The notes below the pieces were generated by a model that was given only the letters and a program-made list of their open reading frames with translations, ran no database searches and was not told where the DNA came from. The position numbers and the translations under genes were made by a program. DNA of 6,944 nt from Solirubrobacterales bacterium (GTDB lineage: Bacteria > Actinomycetota > Thermoleophilia > Solirubrobacterales > Solirubrobacteraceae): the NCBI GenBank assembly GCA_019240015.1, contig JAFAZB010000162.1, positions 1 to 6,944 of the forward strand, given 5' to 3'. Shown in pieces: positions 1 to 5,580 of the stretch; positions within the stretch are counted from its first letter, which is position 1; every line of letters begins with the position of its first letter.

Positions 1-422
1 TCGAGGTCGTAGAGCTTGGCGATCGCGGTGTACTCCTGCGAGCCCGAGACTGCGGTCGAGAGCTCGCGGTAGACGCGGTTGGCCTTGATCTGGCGCGCGC
101 GGTCCTGGTCCGGCGCGATCCGCTCGATCAGCTCGTCGAAGGTCCGCTTGGGATCGAGCATCATCGCCCACAGCTCGCCCTCCACCCGCAGTCCACCGGT
201 GGCGAGCCGGTCGGGCTCGACGCGGCGTGGAACGTTGTGAAGCTGCTCCAGCCCGAGCGCGTTCGCGAGCCGCTTCGCGGGGTCGATCGTGACGACCGCC
301 ACCTTGGCGCCCCGGGCCGCCATCCCCAGGGCGATCGCCGCCGAGGTCGTGGTCTTGCCGACCCCGCCGGCGCCACCGCAGATGCACACCCGCTTGCCCT
401 CGAGTAGCTCGGCGACGCTCAC
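1..422 (-). CDS. ArsA/Get3-family ATPase, BagB (Rv3680)-like; 3' end beyond window
   Basis: This is the first 140 residues of a P-loop ATPase of the ArsA/Get3 group; the C-terminus lies outside the window. The P-loop GGAGGVGKTT is at residues 16-25. The usual signature lysine of the deviant Walker A motif (KGGVGKT) is alanine here (A18). Switch I is intact as TIDPAKRL at residues 45-52, with D47 matching the catalytic aspartate of Get3 (STDPAH). The motifs and gene order match the second member of the Rv3679-Rv3680 pair of Mycobacterium tuberculosis (called BagB), a Get3-like complex of uncertain role. The GTG start overlaps the TGA of the upstream gene (GTGA), and GGAG (complement of 431-434) lies 8 bases before it, so the two genes are probably translationally coupled. 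Annotation as an arsenite pump is not supported: no ArsA metal-binding cysteine set is visible in this part. Family is certain; function is not. Confidence 0.9.
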   Translation of the reverse strand, partial: MSVAELLEGKRVCICGGAGGVGKTTTSAAIALGMAARGAKVAVVTIDPAKRLANALGLEQLHNVPRRVEPDRLATGGLRVEGELWAMMLDPKRTFDELIERIAPDQDRARQIKANRVYRELSTAVSGSQEYTAIAKLYDL

Positions 423-1363
423 AGCGCCGACTCCAGCGCATCGGCCAGGCGATCCAGCTCGCTCTGGCCAAAGTGGTCGGCGAACACGTACGGCAGCTCC
501 ACCAGCGGGCAATCGAGGTCCTCGCTCAGCCGGGCTTGCTGGGCGCGCTGGATCGAGGCGCGAGCGTGCTCGGACAGCGCGGCTCTGAGCGCGGCACGCG
601 CCAACGGCGATTCGGTGCGCCTCAAGGCCCGCTCGAGCGCCTTGGTCTCGCCCGGCTCGAACCGGCTCGGATAGACCGCGTTGACGATCACCGCGTCGAG
701 CTCCAGACCGTCGTGCGCGAGCGCATCGCCGAGCCACAGCGTCTCGTTGACGGGCATCTCCTCCGGCGTGGTGACCGCCACCACGCCGGTGAACTGGCGG
801 TCGGCGAGCGTCGTCGCGATCGTGCGCCCCTGGTGCGCGACCGGGCCCACCCGCGCGATCTCGGCGAACGTCCTGGGCGTACGCAGGATGCCGACGCCGT
901 GGCCGGAGGCGGGCGAGTCGACCACCACCAGATCGTAGGGCGCGGCGCCGCGGGTGCGGCGCTCGAGCTGTGCCAGCTCCCACACCTTGCCGACGCTCAA
1001 CAGATCGCGCATCCCGGGGGTGGCCATCGCGAACGCGTGGAACAGCCGGCTCGATCCGAGCACCTGGCCGACCGACCCCGTCTTGACCCGCAGGTATTCC
1101 TCCATTGCGAGCTGGGGATCGATCGAGATCGTGAACAGGCGCTCGCCGAGCTGGAGCTCCTCGAAGCGCTCGCCGGCGGGCGATCCGTTGGCCGACTCGT
1201 GGTCCAGCGTACGTCGGATGCGCTCCTGGCTTGCGAGCTCGGCGACGATCGTCCGCATCCCCCGGCGGGCGGCGAGCACCCCCAGCGCCGTGGCGACGGT
1301 CGACTTGCCGACCCCGCCTTTGCCGGTCACGAAGATCAGACGGCGATCGAGCAGTGTGGGCAC
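419..1363 (-). CDS. ArsA/Get3-family ATPase, BagA (Rv3679)-like
   Basis: A complete 314-residue soluble ATPase. The deviant Walker A KGGVGKS is at residues 15-21 with signature lysine K15. The ArsA/Get3-type switch II D-x-P-x-x-G-H is at 149-155. Where its partner has the switch I Asp-Pro, this protein has AELASQERI (41-49), so the catalytic aspartate is absent; Rv3679 (BagA) of M. tuberculosis deviates in a similar way. There is one cysteine (C285) and no CxxC, so neither the Get3 zinc clasp nor ArsA-type arsenite binding is expected. No signal peptide or membrane segment is seen, so it is probably cytosolic and partners the downstream gene. The GTG start is the only one available: reading upstream in frame, no ATG, GTG or TTG occurs before a stop at about 1427. 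No Shine-Dalgarno sequence precedes it, but a TATTTT box ends 7 bases upstream, consistent with a leaderless transcript. Confidence 0.93.
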   Translation of the reverse strand: MPTLLDRRLIFVTGKGGVGKSTVATALGVLAARRGMRTIVAELASQERIRRTLDHESANGSPAGERFEELQLGERLFTISIDPQLAMEEYLRVKTGSVGQVLGSSRLFHAFAMATPGMRDLLSVGKVWELAQLERRTRGAAPYDLVVVDSPASGHGVGILRTPRTFAEIARVGPVAHQGRTIATTLADRQFTGVVAVTTPEEMPVNETLWLGDALAHDGLELDAVIVNAVYPSRFEPGETKALERALRRTESPLARAALRAALSEHARASIQRAQQARLSEDLDCPLVELPYVFADHFGQSELDRLADALESAL

Positions 1364-1370
1364 CCGGCTG

Positions 1371-1376
1371 AAAATA
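1371..1376 (-). promoter_or_regulatory. -10-like box for the Get3-like operon (leaderless start)
   Basis: TATTTT on the minus strand fits the TANNNT -10 pattern and is followed by 7 bases and then the GTG start. A transcript starting about 7 bases after the box would begin at the start codon. The lack of any Shine-Dalgarno sequence agrees. The -35 region is not recognisable. Confidence 0.45.
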
Positions 1377-1434
1377 CTGACGCCCGCCGGCGCTCCGCTC
1401 CTGCGCGCCGTGAAGGAATCGCCGGATCACCTGC

Positions 1435-1440
1435 GAATAT
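1435..1440 (+). promoter_or_regulatory. -10-like box for parA-ftsZ
   Basis: GAATAT lies 8 bases before an in-frame ATG at 1449 and 38 bases before the GTG at 1479. It could give either a leaderless mRNA starting at the ATG or a roughly 30-base leader for the GTG. A weak TGAAG about 19-20 bases upstream is the only -35 candidate. Confidence 0.35.
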
Positions 1441-1468
1441 CGGCGCGTATGAGTTCCTTCGACGCAAC

Positions 1469-1472
1469 GGAG
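1469..1472 (+). promoter_or_regulatory. Ribosome binding site supporting the GTG start of parA
   Basis: GGAG is separated by six C residues from GTG at 1479, a normal spacing. The alternative ATG at 1449 has no purine-rich sequence before it, so this site favours the GTG unless the ATG is used as a leaderless start. Confidence 0.45.
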
Positions 1473-1478
1473 CCCCCC

Positions 1479-2246
1479 GTGACGGCCACCTGCAAGGTGA
1501 TCGCGTTCGCCAACCAGAAGGGCGGCGTCGCCAAGACCACGACCACGCTCAACCTCGCGGTCGCGTTCGCCGAGGAAGGCCACCGGGTGCTGTGCGTCGA
1601 CATGGACCCCCAGGGCAACCTGACGATGTCGCAGGGGATCGATCCCGACAACCTCGACAAGTCGATGTACGACGTGCTGGTCCACCACGTCTCGATCCGT
1701 GAAGTGATCAGGCGCCGGGAAGTAGACGTCGCCTGCGCCTCGATCGACCTCGCCGGGGCGGAGATCGCGATGTCCACGATGATCGGGCGCGAGCGGATGC
1801 TGCAGAAGGCGCTTGCCGCGGTGCGGGAGGACTACGACTTCGTGTTCATCGACACCCCGCCCAGCCTCGGGCTGCTGACGATCAACGCGCTGACCGCCGC
1901 CGACCGGGTGATCGTGCCGGTGCAGTGCGAGTACCTCTCGATGCGCGGCCTGATCCAGCTCCAGAACACGCTCGCGATGATCCGCGAGAACCTCAACCCA
2001 GATGTCGACATCGAAGGGATCCTGCCCACCCTGGTCGATCTCCGCACCCTGCACGCCAAGGAGGCGATCGAGCTGCTGGAGGAGAACTTCGGCGAGCGCG
2101 TGTTCGCGTCGAGAATCCGCAAAACGGTGAGATTTGCGGAGGCGCCTGTGAAAGGGATGTCCGTGCTGAAGTACGATCCCGACGGTCTGGCCGCCCACGC
2201 CTACAGGCAGCTCGCCAAGGAGGTCCTCTCGAATGCCAACCGGTAA
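1479..2246 (+). CDS. parA: ParA/Soj-family partition ATPase (orphan, no parB seen)
   Basis: A 255-residue ATP-dependent DNA-binding ATPase that in the family forms nucleoid-bound gradients to position chromosomes or other cargo. Seen: deviant Walker A KGGVAKTT at residues 14-21, DMDPQGN with D43 (Walker A'), IDTPPSLG with D125 (Walker B), and a ParA-type C-terminal region with RKTVRFAEAP and KYDP. The Gly-to-Ala change (VGK to VAK) also occurs in other actinobacterial ParA proteins; the catalytic lysines K14 and K19 are kept. The GTG start is chosen for its GGAG site and normal family N-terminus; ATG at 1449 would add ten residues (MSSFDATEPP). The protein lacks the long N-terminal DNA-binding domain of plasmid P1-type ParA. 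Its last 14 bases overlap the start of ftsZ, and no ParB-like gene follows, so its partner may be the FtsZ itself. MinD or MipZ is less likely: no C-terminal amphipathic membrane helix is evident. Confidence 0.9.
   Translation: MTATCKVIAFANQKGGVAKTTTTLNLAVAFAEEGHRVLCVDMDPQGNLTMSQGIDPDNLDKSMYDVLVHHVSIREVIRRREVDVACASIDLAGAEIAMSTMIGRERMLQKALAAVREDYDFVFIDTPPSLGLLTINALTAADRVIVPVQCEYLSMRGLIQLQNTLAMIRENLNPDVDIEGILPTLVDLRTLHAKEAIELLEENFGERVFASRIRKTVRFAEAPVKGMSVLKYDPDGLAAHAYRQLAKEVLSNANR
2217..2223 (+). promoter_or_regulatory. Strong Shine-Dalgarno inside the parA end, for ftsZ
   Basis: AAGGAGG is a near-perfect match to the anti-SD and lies 9 bases before ATG 2233. It is embedded in the last parA codons (AKEV). 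It is the strongest ribosome site I noticed in the window and selects 2233 over the in-frame ATG at 2257, predicting efficient coupled translation of FtsZ. Confidence 0.75.
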
Positions 2247-3831
2247 GCGCGCGAGCATGCGTGAGGGGCCACTGGCGGACCTGTTCCGCAAGACGGCGGG
2301 CGACGCATCGCCGGACCGTCCCGCGCAAGAGCCGCCGGCGCCGGCCCGCCCAGCGCCCGAATCCGAGGCCGCAGCCGAGGCTGAACCGCCGGCCGAAACC
2401 AAGCCGGCGACGCCGACCGCGAGCGTCCCCGACGCCCCCGCACGGCGTAGCACCGAGCGGCCCCGACCCGCACGCCGAGCACCCGCACGCCGAGCGCCCG
2501 CGCGCCGTGCTGCCGAGGGTCCGCAATCACACCCGTCCCTGGGCTCGGCCCCCACACAGCCGGCCGAGCAGGAGCGCCACATACCCTCGCCCCAGGAGCG
2601 CCTGCGGCATGCCTTCTCTGCCGACATCCCGGAGAACGTCCTCGAGCGCCCGGCGGCGCACCGCCAGCCCGAGCCAGACGTCTACGCCCGCGCGGAGCGG
2701 GTCGAAGAGGCCTTCGCCGTCCCCGAGTCGGTCGGCAGGCCGGTGCTGCGCGTGGTCGGCGTCGGCGGCGCCGGAGTCAACGCTGTCAACCGGATGGTCG
2801 AAGCCGAGATCGCGGGCGTCGAGTTCGTCGCTATCAACACCGACCTGCAATCGCTCCAGCAGTCCGCGGCCCACGAGACGCTCCACATCGGCGACGGCGT
2901 CACCCGGGGGCTGGGGTCGGGCTCCGACCCAGAGCTCGGGCGCCAGGCGGCGCGCGAGGAGTACGACCGGATCAAGGCCATGCTGCGCGGCTCGGACATG
3001 GTGTTCATCGCGGCCGGGGCCGGCGGCGGAACGGGCACCGGGGCGGCGCCGATCGTCGCCCAGATCGCCCGGGAGGTCGGCGCGCTGACGGTCGGGATCG
3101 TCACCCGCCCGTTCCAGTTCGAAGGCTCTCGCCGGCGCGAGCAGGCGGAGGCGGGGATCGCGGCACTGGCGCGTGAGGTGGACACGCTGATCGTGGTCCC
3201 GAACAACCGACTGCTGTCCGTGCTCGACCGGGGAACCTCGATGGTCGAGGCCTTCAGGGTCGCCGACGACGTCCTGCGACAAGGCGTACAGGGGATCTCA
3301 GACCTGGTGACCTTGCCAGGGCTGATCAACCTCGACTTCGCCGACGTCCGCACGATCATGTCCGACGCCGGCAACGCCCTGCTGGGGATCGGCATGGGCA
3401 CCGGCGAGCGACGCGCGATCGACGCCGCCGAGCAGGCGGTCGCGTCGCCGCTGCTCGAGACCAGCATGGACGGCGCCCGCTCGATCCTGCTCTCGATCAC
3501 AGGCGGCCGCGACCTCTCCCTGTGGGAGGTCAACGAGGCGGCCAAGGCGGTCGCCGAAGCCGCGCATCCCGACGCCAACATCATCTTCGGCGCGATGCTC
3601 GACGAGAAGCTCGACGAGCAGGTGTGGGTCACCGTCGTGGCCACTGGCTACGGCGAGTACCGCTCCCGCCGCCGCGAGGAGGAGCCGCTCGGCCTCTCCG
3701 CCAGCCGCGAGCCCGAGCCATCGCCCCAGTTCCGCGAGCCCTCCGGCGAGCCAAGGGTGAGCCGGGTGCGGCAACGATCGTCGGGCTCGCCGAACGAGTT
3801 CGACGTGCCGGAGTTCATCCCCCGCCGCTGA
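2233..3831 (+). CDS. ftsZ: FtsZ-family cell-division GTPase with long disordered N-terminal extension
   Basis: A 532-residue tubulin-like GTPase; a typical bacterial FtsZ has 350-450 residues and starts almost directly at the core. Residues 1-22 form a short basic/amphipathic segment (REGPLADLFRKT at 10-21). Residues 23-168 are Pro/Ala/Glu then Arg-rich low-complexity sequence. The core spans about 169-478: GVGGAGVNAV at 176-185, NTD at 202-204, tubulin signature GGGTGTG at 264-270, PNN at 323-325, and the T7 synergy loop NLDFAD at 366-371. All catalytic elements are present, so GTP-dependent polymerisation is expected. A variable linker (479-522) leads to the C-terminal peptide FDVPEFIPRR (523-532), like the DIPxFLR tail that binds FtsA, SepF or ZipA-type partners. 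The start at 2233 is fixed by AAGGAGG at 2217-2223. The gene sits next to parA, with no dcw-cluster gene (ftsQ, murC, ftsW) in view, so it may be a second FtsZ rather than the main one; the window cannot decide this. Confidence 0.93.
   Translation: MPTGKRASMREGPLADLFRKTAGDASPDRPAQEPPAPARPAPESEAAAEAEPPAETKPATPTASVPDAPARRSTERPRPARRAPARRAPARRAAEGPQSHPSLGSAPTQPAEQERHIPSPQERLRHAFSADIPENVLERPAAHRQPEPDVYARAERVEEAFAVPESVGRPVLRVVGVGGAGVNAVNRMVEAEIAGVEFVAINTDLQSLQQSAAHETLHIGDGVTRGLGSGSDPELGRQAAREEYDRIKAMLRGSDMVFIAAGAGGGTGTGAAPIVAQIAREVGALTVGIVTRPFQFEGSRRREQAEAGIAALAREVDTLIVVPNNRLLSVLDRGTSMVEAFRVADDVLRQGVQGISDLVTLPGLINLDFADVRTIMSDAGNALLGIGMGTGERRAIDAAEQAVASPLLETSMDGARSILLSITGGRDLSLWEVNEAAKAVAEAAHPDANIIFGAMLDEKLDEQVWVTVVATGYGEYRSRRREEEPLGLSASREPEPSPQFREPSGEPRVSRVRQRSSGSPNEFDVPEFIPRR
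2469..2513 (+). repeat. Three 15-base tandem repeats encoding RRAPA
   Basis: Three consecutive 15-base units (CGCACGCCGAGCACC, CGCACGCCGAGCGCC, then a diverged CGCGCGCCGTGCTGC) encode the Arg-Ala-Pro pattern at residues 80-93 of the FtsZ extension. The first two differ at one base. The in-frame unit length suggests growth by slippage or unequal recombination within a disordered, strongly basic segment. Confidence 0.75.
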
Positions 3832-3833
3832 CG

Positions 3834-3938
3834 CCCTGACGCGCGGGTAGCGGTGCCTGCCGGCGTCCTCGGTCGCTCGTGTGCAGAGCACACGTCGCTC
3901 CCTGCGTCCTGGGCAGGCTTGCTCCCCGCGCGTCAGGG
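3834..3938. repeat. Large nested inverted repeat / candidate structured RNA
   Basis: A perfect 14-base inverted repeat, CCCTGACGCGCGGG (3834-3847) and CCCGCGCGTCAGGG (3925-3938), encloses AGC/GCT (3849-3851 with 3921-3923), then GCCTGCC/GGCAGGC (3855-3861 with 3912-3918), then an apical hairpin CGTGTGC-AGA-GCACACG (3878-3894). Direct repeats GCGTCCT (3863-3869, 3904-3910) and TCGCTC (3873-3878, 3895-3900) lie in the internal loop. It begins two bases after the ftsZ stop codon. It could be a transcript-end stabiliser, a dispersed REP-like element or a regulatory leader RNA. It lacks a terminal T-run, so it is not a standard intrinsic terminator. I do not recognise a known riboswitch class. Confidence 0.7.
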
Positions 3939-3999
3939 GGTACTCCGGGGTCGAAGCCCTCGCGCGGCCCCCAGACCTGGCAACCGCTTGCGTGACGCG

Positions 4000-4017
4000 G
4001 CACCCTCTACTGGGTGC
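4000..4017 (+). other. Small hairpin upstream of the GGT-like gene
   Basis: GCACCC, a six-base TCTACT loop and GGGTGC form a 6-bp stem that ends 27 bases before the GTG start at 4045. It may be part of the 5' leader together with the larger upstream repeat. There is no direct evidence for function. Confidence 0.4.
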
Positions 4018-4044
4018 GAGCCTTCCACACACCCGCGTGAAGAC

Positions 4045-5580
4045 GTGAGCGCTGGCCGACAGCTCGGTGTGGTCGCGGCGGGTCATCCGCTGACGGCGCG
4101 GGCGGGGGCGGACGTGCTGCGGGAGGGGGGCAATGCGGTCGACGCGGCGCTCGGGGCGATGCTGGCGTCGTTCGTGTGCGAGCCGCTGTTGACCGGTCTC
4201 GGGGCCGGTGGATACATGCTGGTGGTCGCGCCTGGGAGTCCGGCGGTGCTGCTCGACTTCTTCGTGCAGGCCCCCGGCAGAGGCGCCGTGGCCGGCGCCC
4301 GGGAGGAGCTGGTGCCGATCAGCGTGTCATTCGGCGACGCGATCCAGGTGTTCAACATCGGGCCGGCCTCGGTGGGGGCGTTCGGGATGCCCGCGGGAGT
4401 GTGCGAGGCGGCGGCTCGCTTTGGCCGGATTCCGCTCGAGCAGCTCGTGCGCCCCGCGGTCGCGCTCGCGCGCCGCGGGGTGGAGCTGAGCGTGGAGCAG
4501 GCCTACGTATTCGAGATCTTGGGCGGGATCGCGACCGCGACGCCTGAGTCGGCGGCGCTGTTCGCCCCGCAGGGGAGGGTGCCGACGGCCGGCGAACGGA
4601 TTCGTCAGCCCGAGCTGGCCGACTCCCTCGAGCGCCTGGGGCGGGAGGGCGCGGCACCGTTCTACACCGGTGACATCGGCGCGGCGATCGTGGACTGGGT
4701 GGTTGGCCACGGCGGCATCCTGACGGCGGCCGACCTCGAGTCCTACGCGGTCGTCGACCGGCCCCCCGTGTCGGTCGGCTATCGCGGGCGCTTGGTGCTG
4801 ACCAACCCGCCGCCCTCCGCCGGCGGAATCCTGATCGCACGGGCGCTGGCGCTGCTGGAGGCGGCGCCAGGGCCTCCGTCCGTCGAGCAGATCGTGGAGG
4901 TGATGGAGCGGACCCAGCGGGAGCGCACGCCGGAGTTCCTGGCCGGGCTCGACGACCCGGAGTTCGTCGAACGCTTCCTGCACGGCAAGGGCGAGGCTGG
5001 CCGGGGGCCGGGCGCGGCCCAGCGTGGTCCGCTGGGCTCGACCACGCACATCGCGGTGCTCGACAGCGAGGGGTGGGCGTGCTCGGTCACCTGTTCCAAT
5101 GGCTCGTGCTCGGGCGTGGTCGTGCCCGGCACGGGCGTGCACCTCAACAACATGCTCGGCGAGCAGGACCTGAACCCGCTCGGGTTTCACCGCCACCCGC
5201 CCGGTCGGCGGCTTCCCAGCATGATGGCCCCCACGGCCCTGCTGCGCGACGGGACCGCCGAGCTGGTGCTGGGGAGCGCGGGCTCAAACCGGATTCGCTC
5301 CGCGATCCTGCAGACGATCATCCGGGTGATCGACGAGGGAATGCTGGCCGCCGACGCGGTCGGGGCTCCGCGGTTGCACTACGAGGAAGGGGTCGTCTAC
5401 GCGGAGCCGGGGGCGGACACCGCGGCGTTGGAGGCCTCCGCGCGGCCGATCGGCCGCTTCCGCGATCGCAATCTGTTCTTTGGCGGCGTCCAGGCGGCGG
5501 CGCGTGAGCTCGGCGGGGGGTTCTCGGGCGGTGGAGATCCCCGCCGTGGCGGGGCAGCGATCGTCGTGAGCGACCGGTGA
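4045..5580 (+). CDS. ggt: Gamma-glutamyltransferase-family Ntn-hydrolase, divergent substrate site
   Basis: A 511-residue member of the GGT family, which self-cleaves before a threonine to yield large and small subunits. The predicted nucleophile is T333 in GSTTH (331-335), giving roughly 332 + 179 residues. Family features: HPLTARAG...GGNAVDAA (14-35), GLGAGGYM (51-58), NPPPSAGG (254-261), VVVPGTGVHLNN (358-369), APRLHY (441-446). By eye against E. coli GGT, the glutamate-binding arginine of LDGRETAP (R114) is replaced in LDFFVQAPG (70-78), D433 is E373, the serine pair becomes P391-S392, and the oxyanion GG becomes G413-S414. Glutathione is therefore doubtful as substrate; another amide or peptide is possible. 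No signal peptide is visible from GTG 4045, whereas many GGTs are exported. The start is chosen by homology; its ribosome site is weak, and an earlier in-frame start (to 3853) would run through the inverted repeats. The stop overlaps the next gene by four bases. Confidence 0.85.
   Translation: MSAGRQLGVVAAGHPLTARAGADVLREGGNAVDAALGAMLASFVCEPLLTGLGAGGYMLVVAPGSPAVLLDFFVQAPGRGAVAGAREELVPISVSFGDAIQVFNIGPASVGAFGMPAGVCEAAARFGRIPLEQLVRPAVALARRGVELSVEQAYVFEILGGIATATPESAALFAPQGRVPTAGERIRQPELADSLERLGREGAAPFYTGDIGAAIVDWVVGHGGILTAADLESYAVVDRPPVSVGYRGRLVLTNPPPSAGGILIARALALLEAAPGPPSVEQIVEVMERTQRERTPEFLAGLDDPEFVERFLHGKGEAGRGPGAAQRGPLGSTTHIAVLDSEGWACSVTCSNGSCSGVVVPGTGVHLNNMLGEQDLNPLGFHRHPPGRRLPSMMAPTALLRDGTAELVLGSAGSNRIRSAILQTIIRVIDEGMLAADAVGAPRLHYEEGVVYAEPGADTAALEASARPIGRFRDRNLFFGGVQAAARELGGGFSGGGDPRRGGAAIVVSDR

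Larger units (their letters stand above)
1364..1478. promoter_or_regulatory. Divergent promoter region between the Get3-like pair and parA-ftsZ
   Basis: This short region separates genes read outward in both directions, so it should carry promoters for both. It contains the only clearly AT-rich hexamers nearby: AAAATA at 1371-1376 (TATTTT on the minus strand) and GAATAT at 1435-1440. No convincing -35 box or long operator palindrome is visible; CGCCGGCG at 1385-1392 is a small self-complementary block of doubtful meaning. Confidence 0.55.
3832..4044. other. Gene-free region with nested inverted repeats between ftsZ and the GGT-like gene
   Basis: No convincing gene lies in these 213 bases. 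The GGT-like frame is open back to 3853, but that extension has no family resemblance and runs through the inverted repeats described separately. Contents: a 105-base nested inverted repeat (3834-3938), a third copy of TGACGCG at 3993-3999 able to pair with the right arm of that repeat, and a GCACCC/GGGTGC hairpin at 4000-4017. No canonical terminator (stem followed by T-run) and no clear promoter is seen. Confidence 0.6.

Noticed and set aside
1..1363. Arsenite efflux pump (ArsA) operon
   Set aside because: Neither protein shows the ArsA metal-site cysteines in the visible sequence, no arsB, arsR or arsD is nearby, and the motif pattern fits the Rv3679-Rv3680 Get3-like pair better.
473..1702. 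A 409-codon open frame on the plus strand across the BagA-like gene
   Set aside because: It is antisense to a clear ATPase and reads as Arg/His/Ala-rich low-complexity sequence, as expected of GC-driven shadow frames; it has no family motif.
1479..2246. MinD rather than ParA
   Set aside because: There is no C-terminal amphipathic membrane-targeting helix, and the NQKGGVAKTTT and FAEAP/KYDP motifs are those of ParA/Soj.
2233..2736. A separate small gene frame-shifted or fused by error to ftsZ
   Set aside because: The frame is continuous with no stop or alternative start with a good ribosome site near the core, and AAGGAGG drives the 2233 start; a real fusion is the simplest reading, though a sequencing error cannot be formally excluded.
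3834..3938. Intrinsic terminator for ftsZ
   Set aside because: The stem is strong, but it is very long and nested and is followed by GGTACTCCGG, not a T-run; it is kept only as an inverted repeat.
3945..3962. tRNA T-arm-like sequence GGGGTCGAAGCCC
   Set aside because: It lacks the second T of the TTC loop, and no acceptor, D or anticodon arms can be arranged around it.
3853..4044. Extension of the GGT-like protein to an upstream GTG at 3853
   Set aside because: The 64 extra residues have no signal peptide and no GGT-family similarity, and are encoded by the inverted-repeat region; family similarity begins just after GTG 4045.
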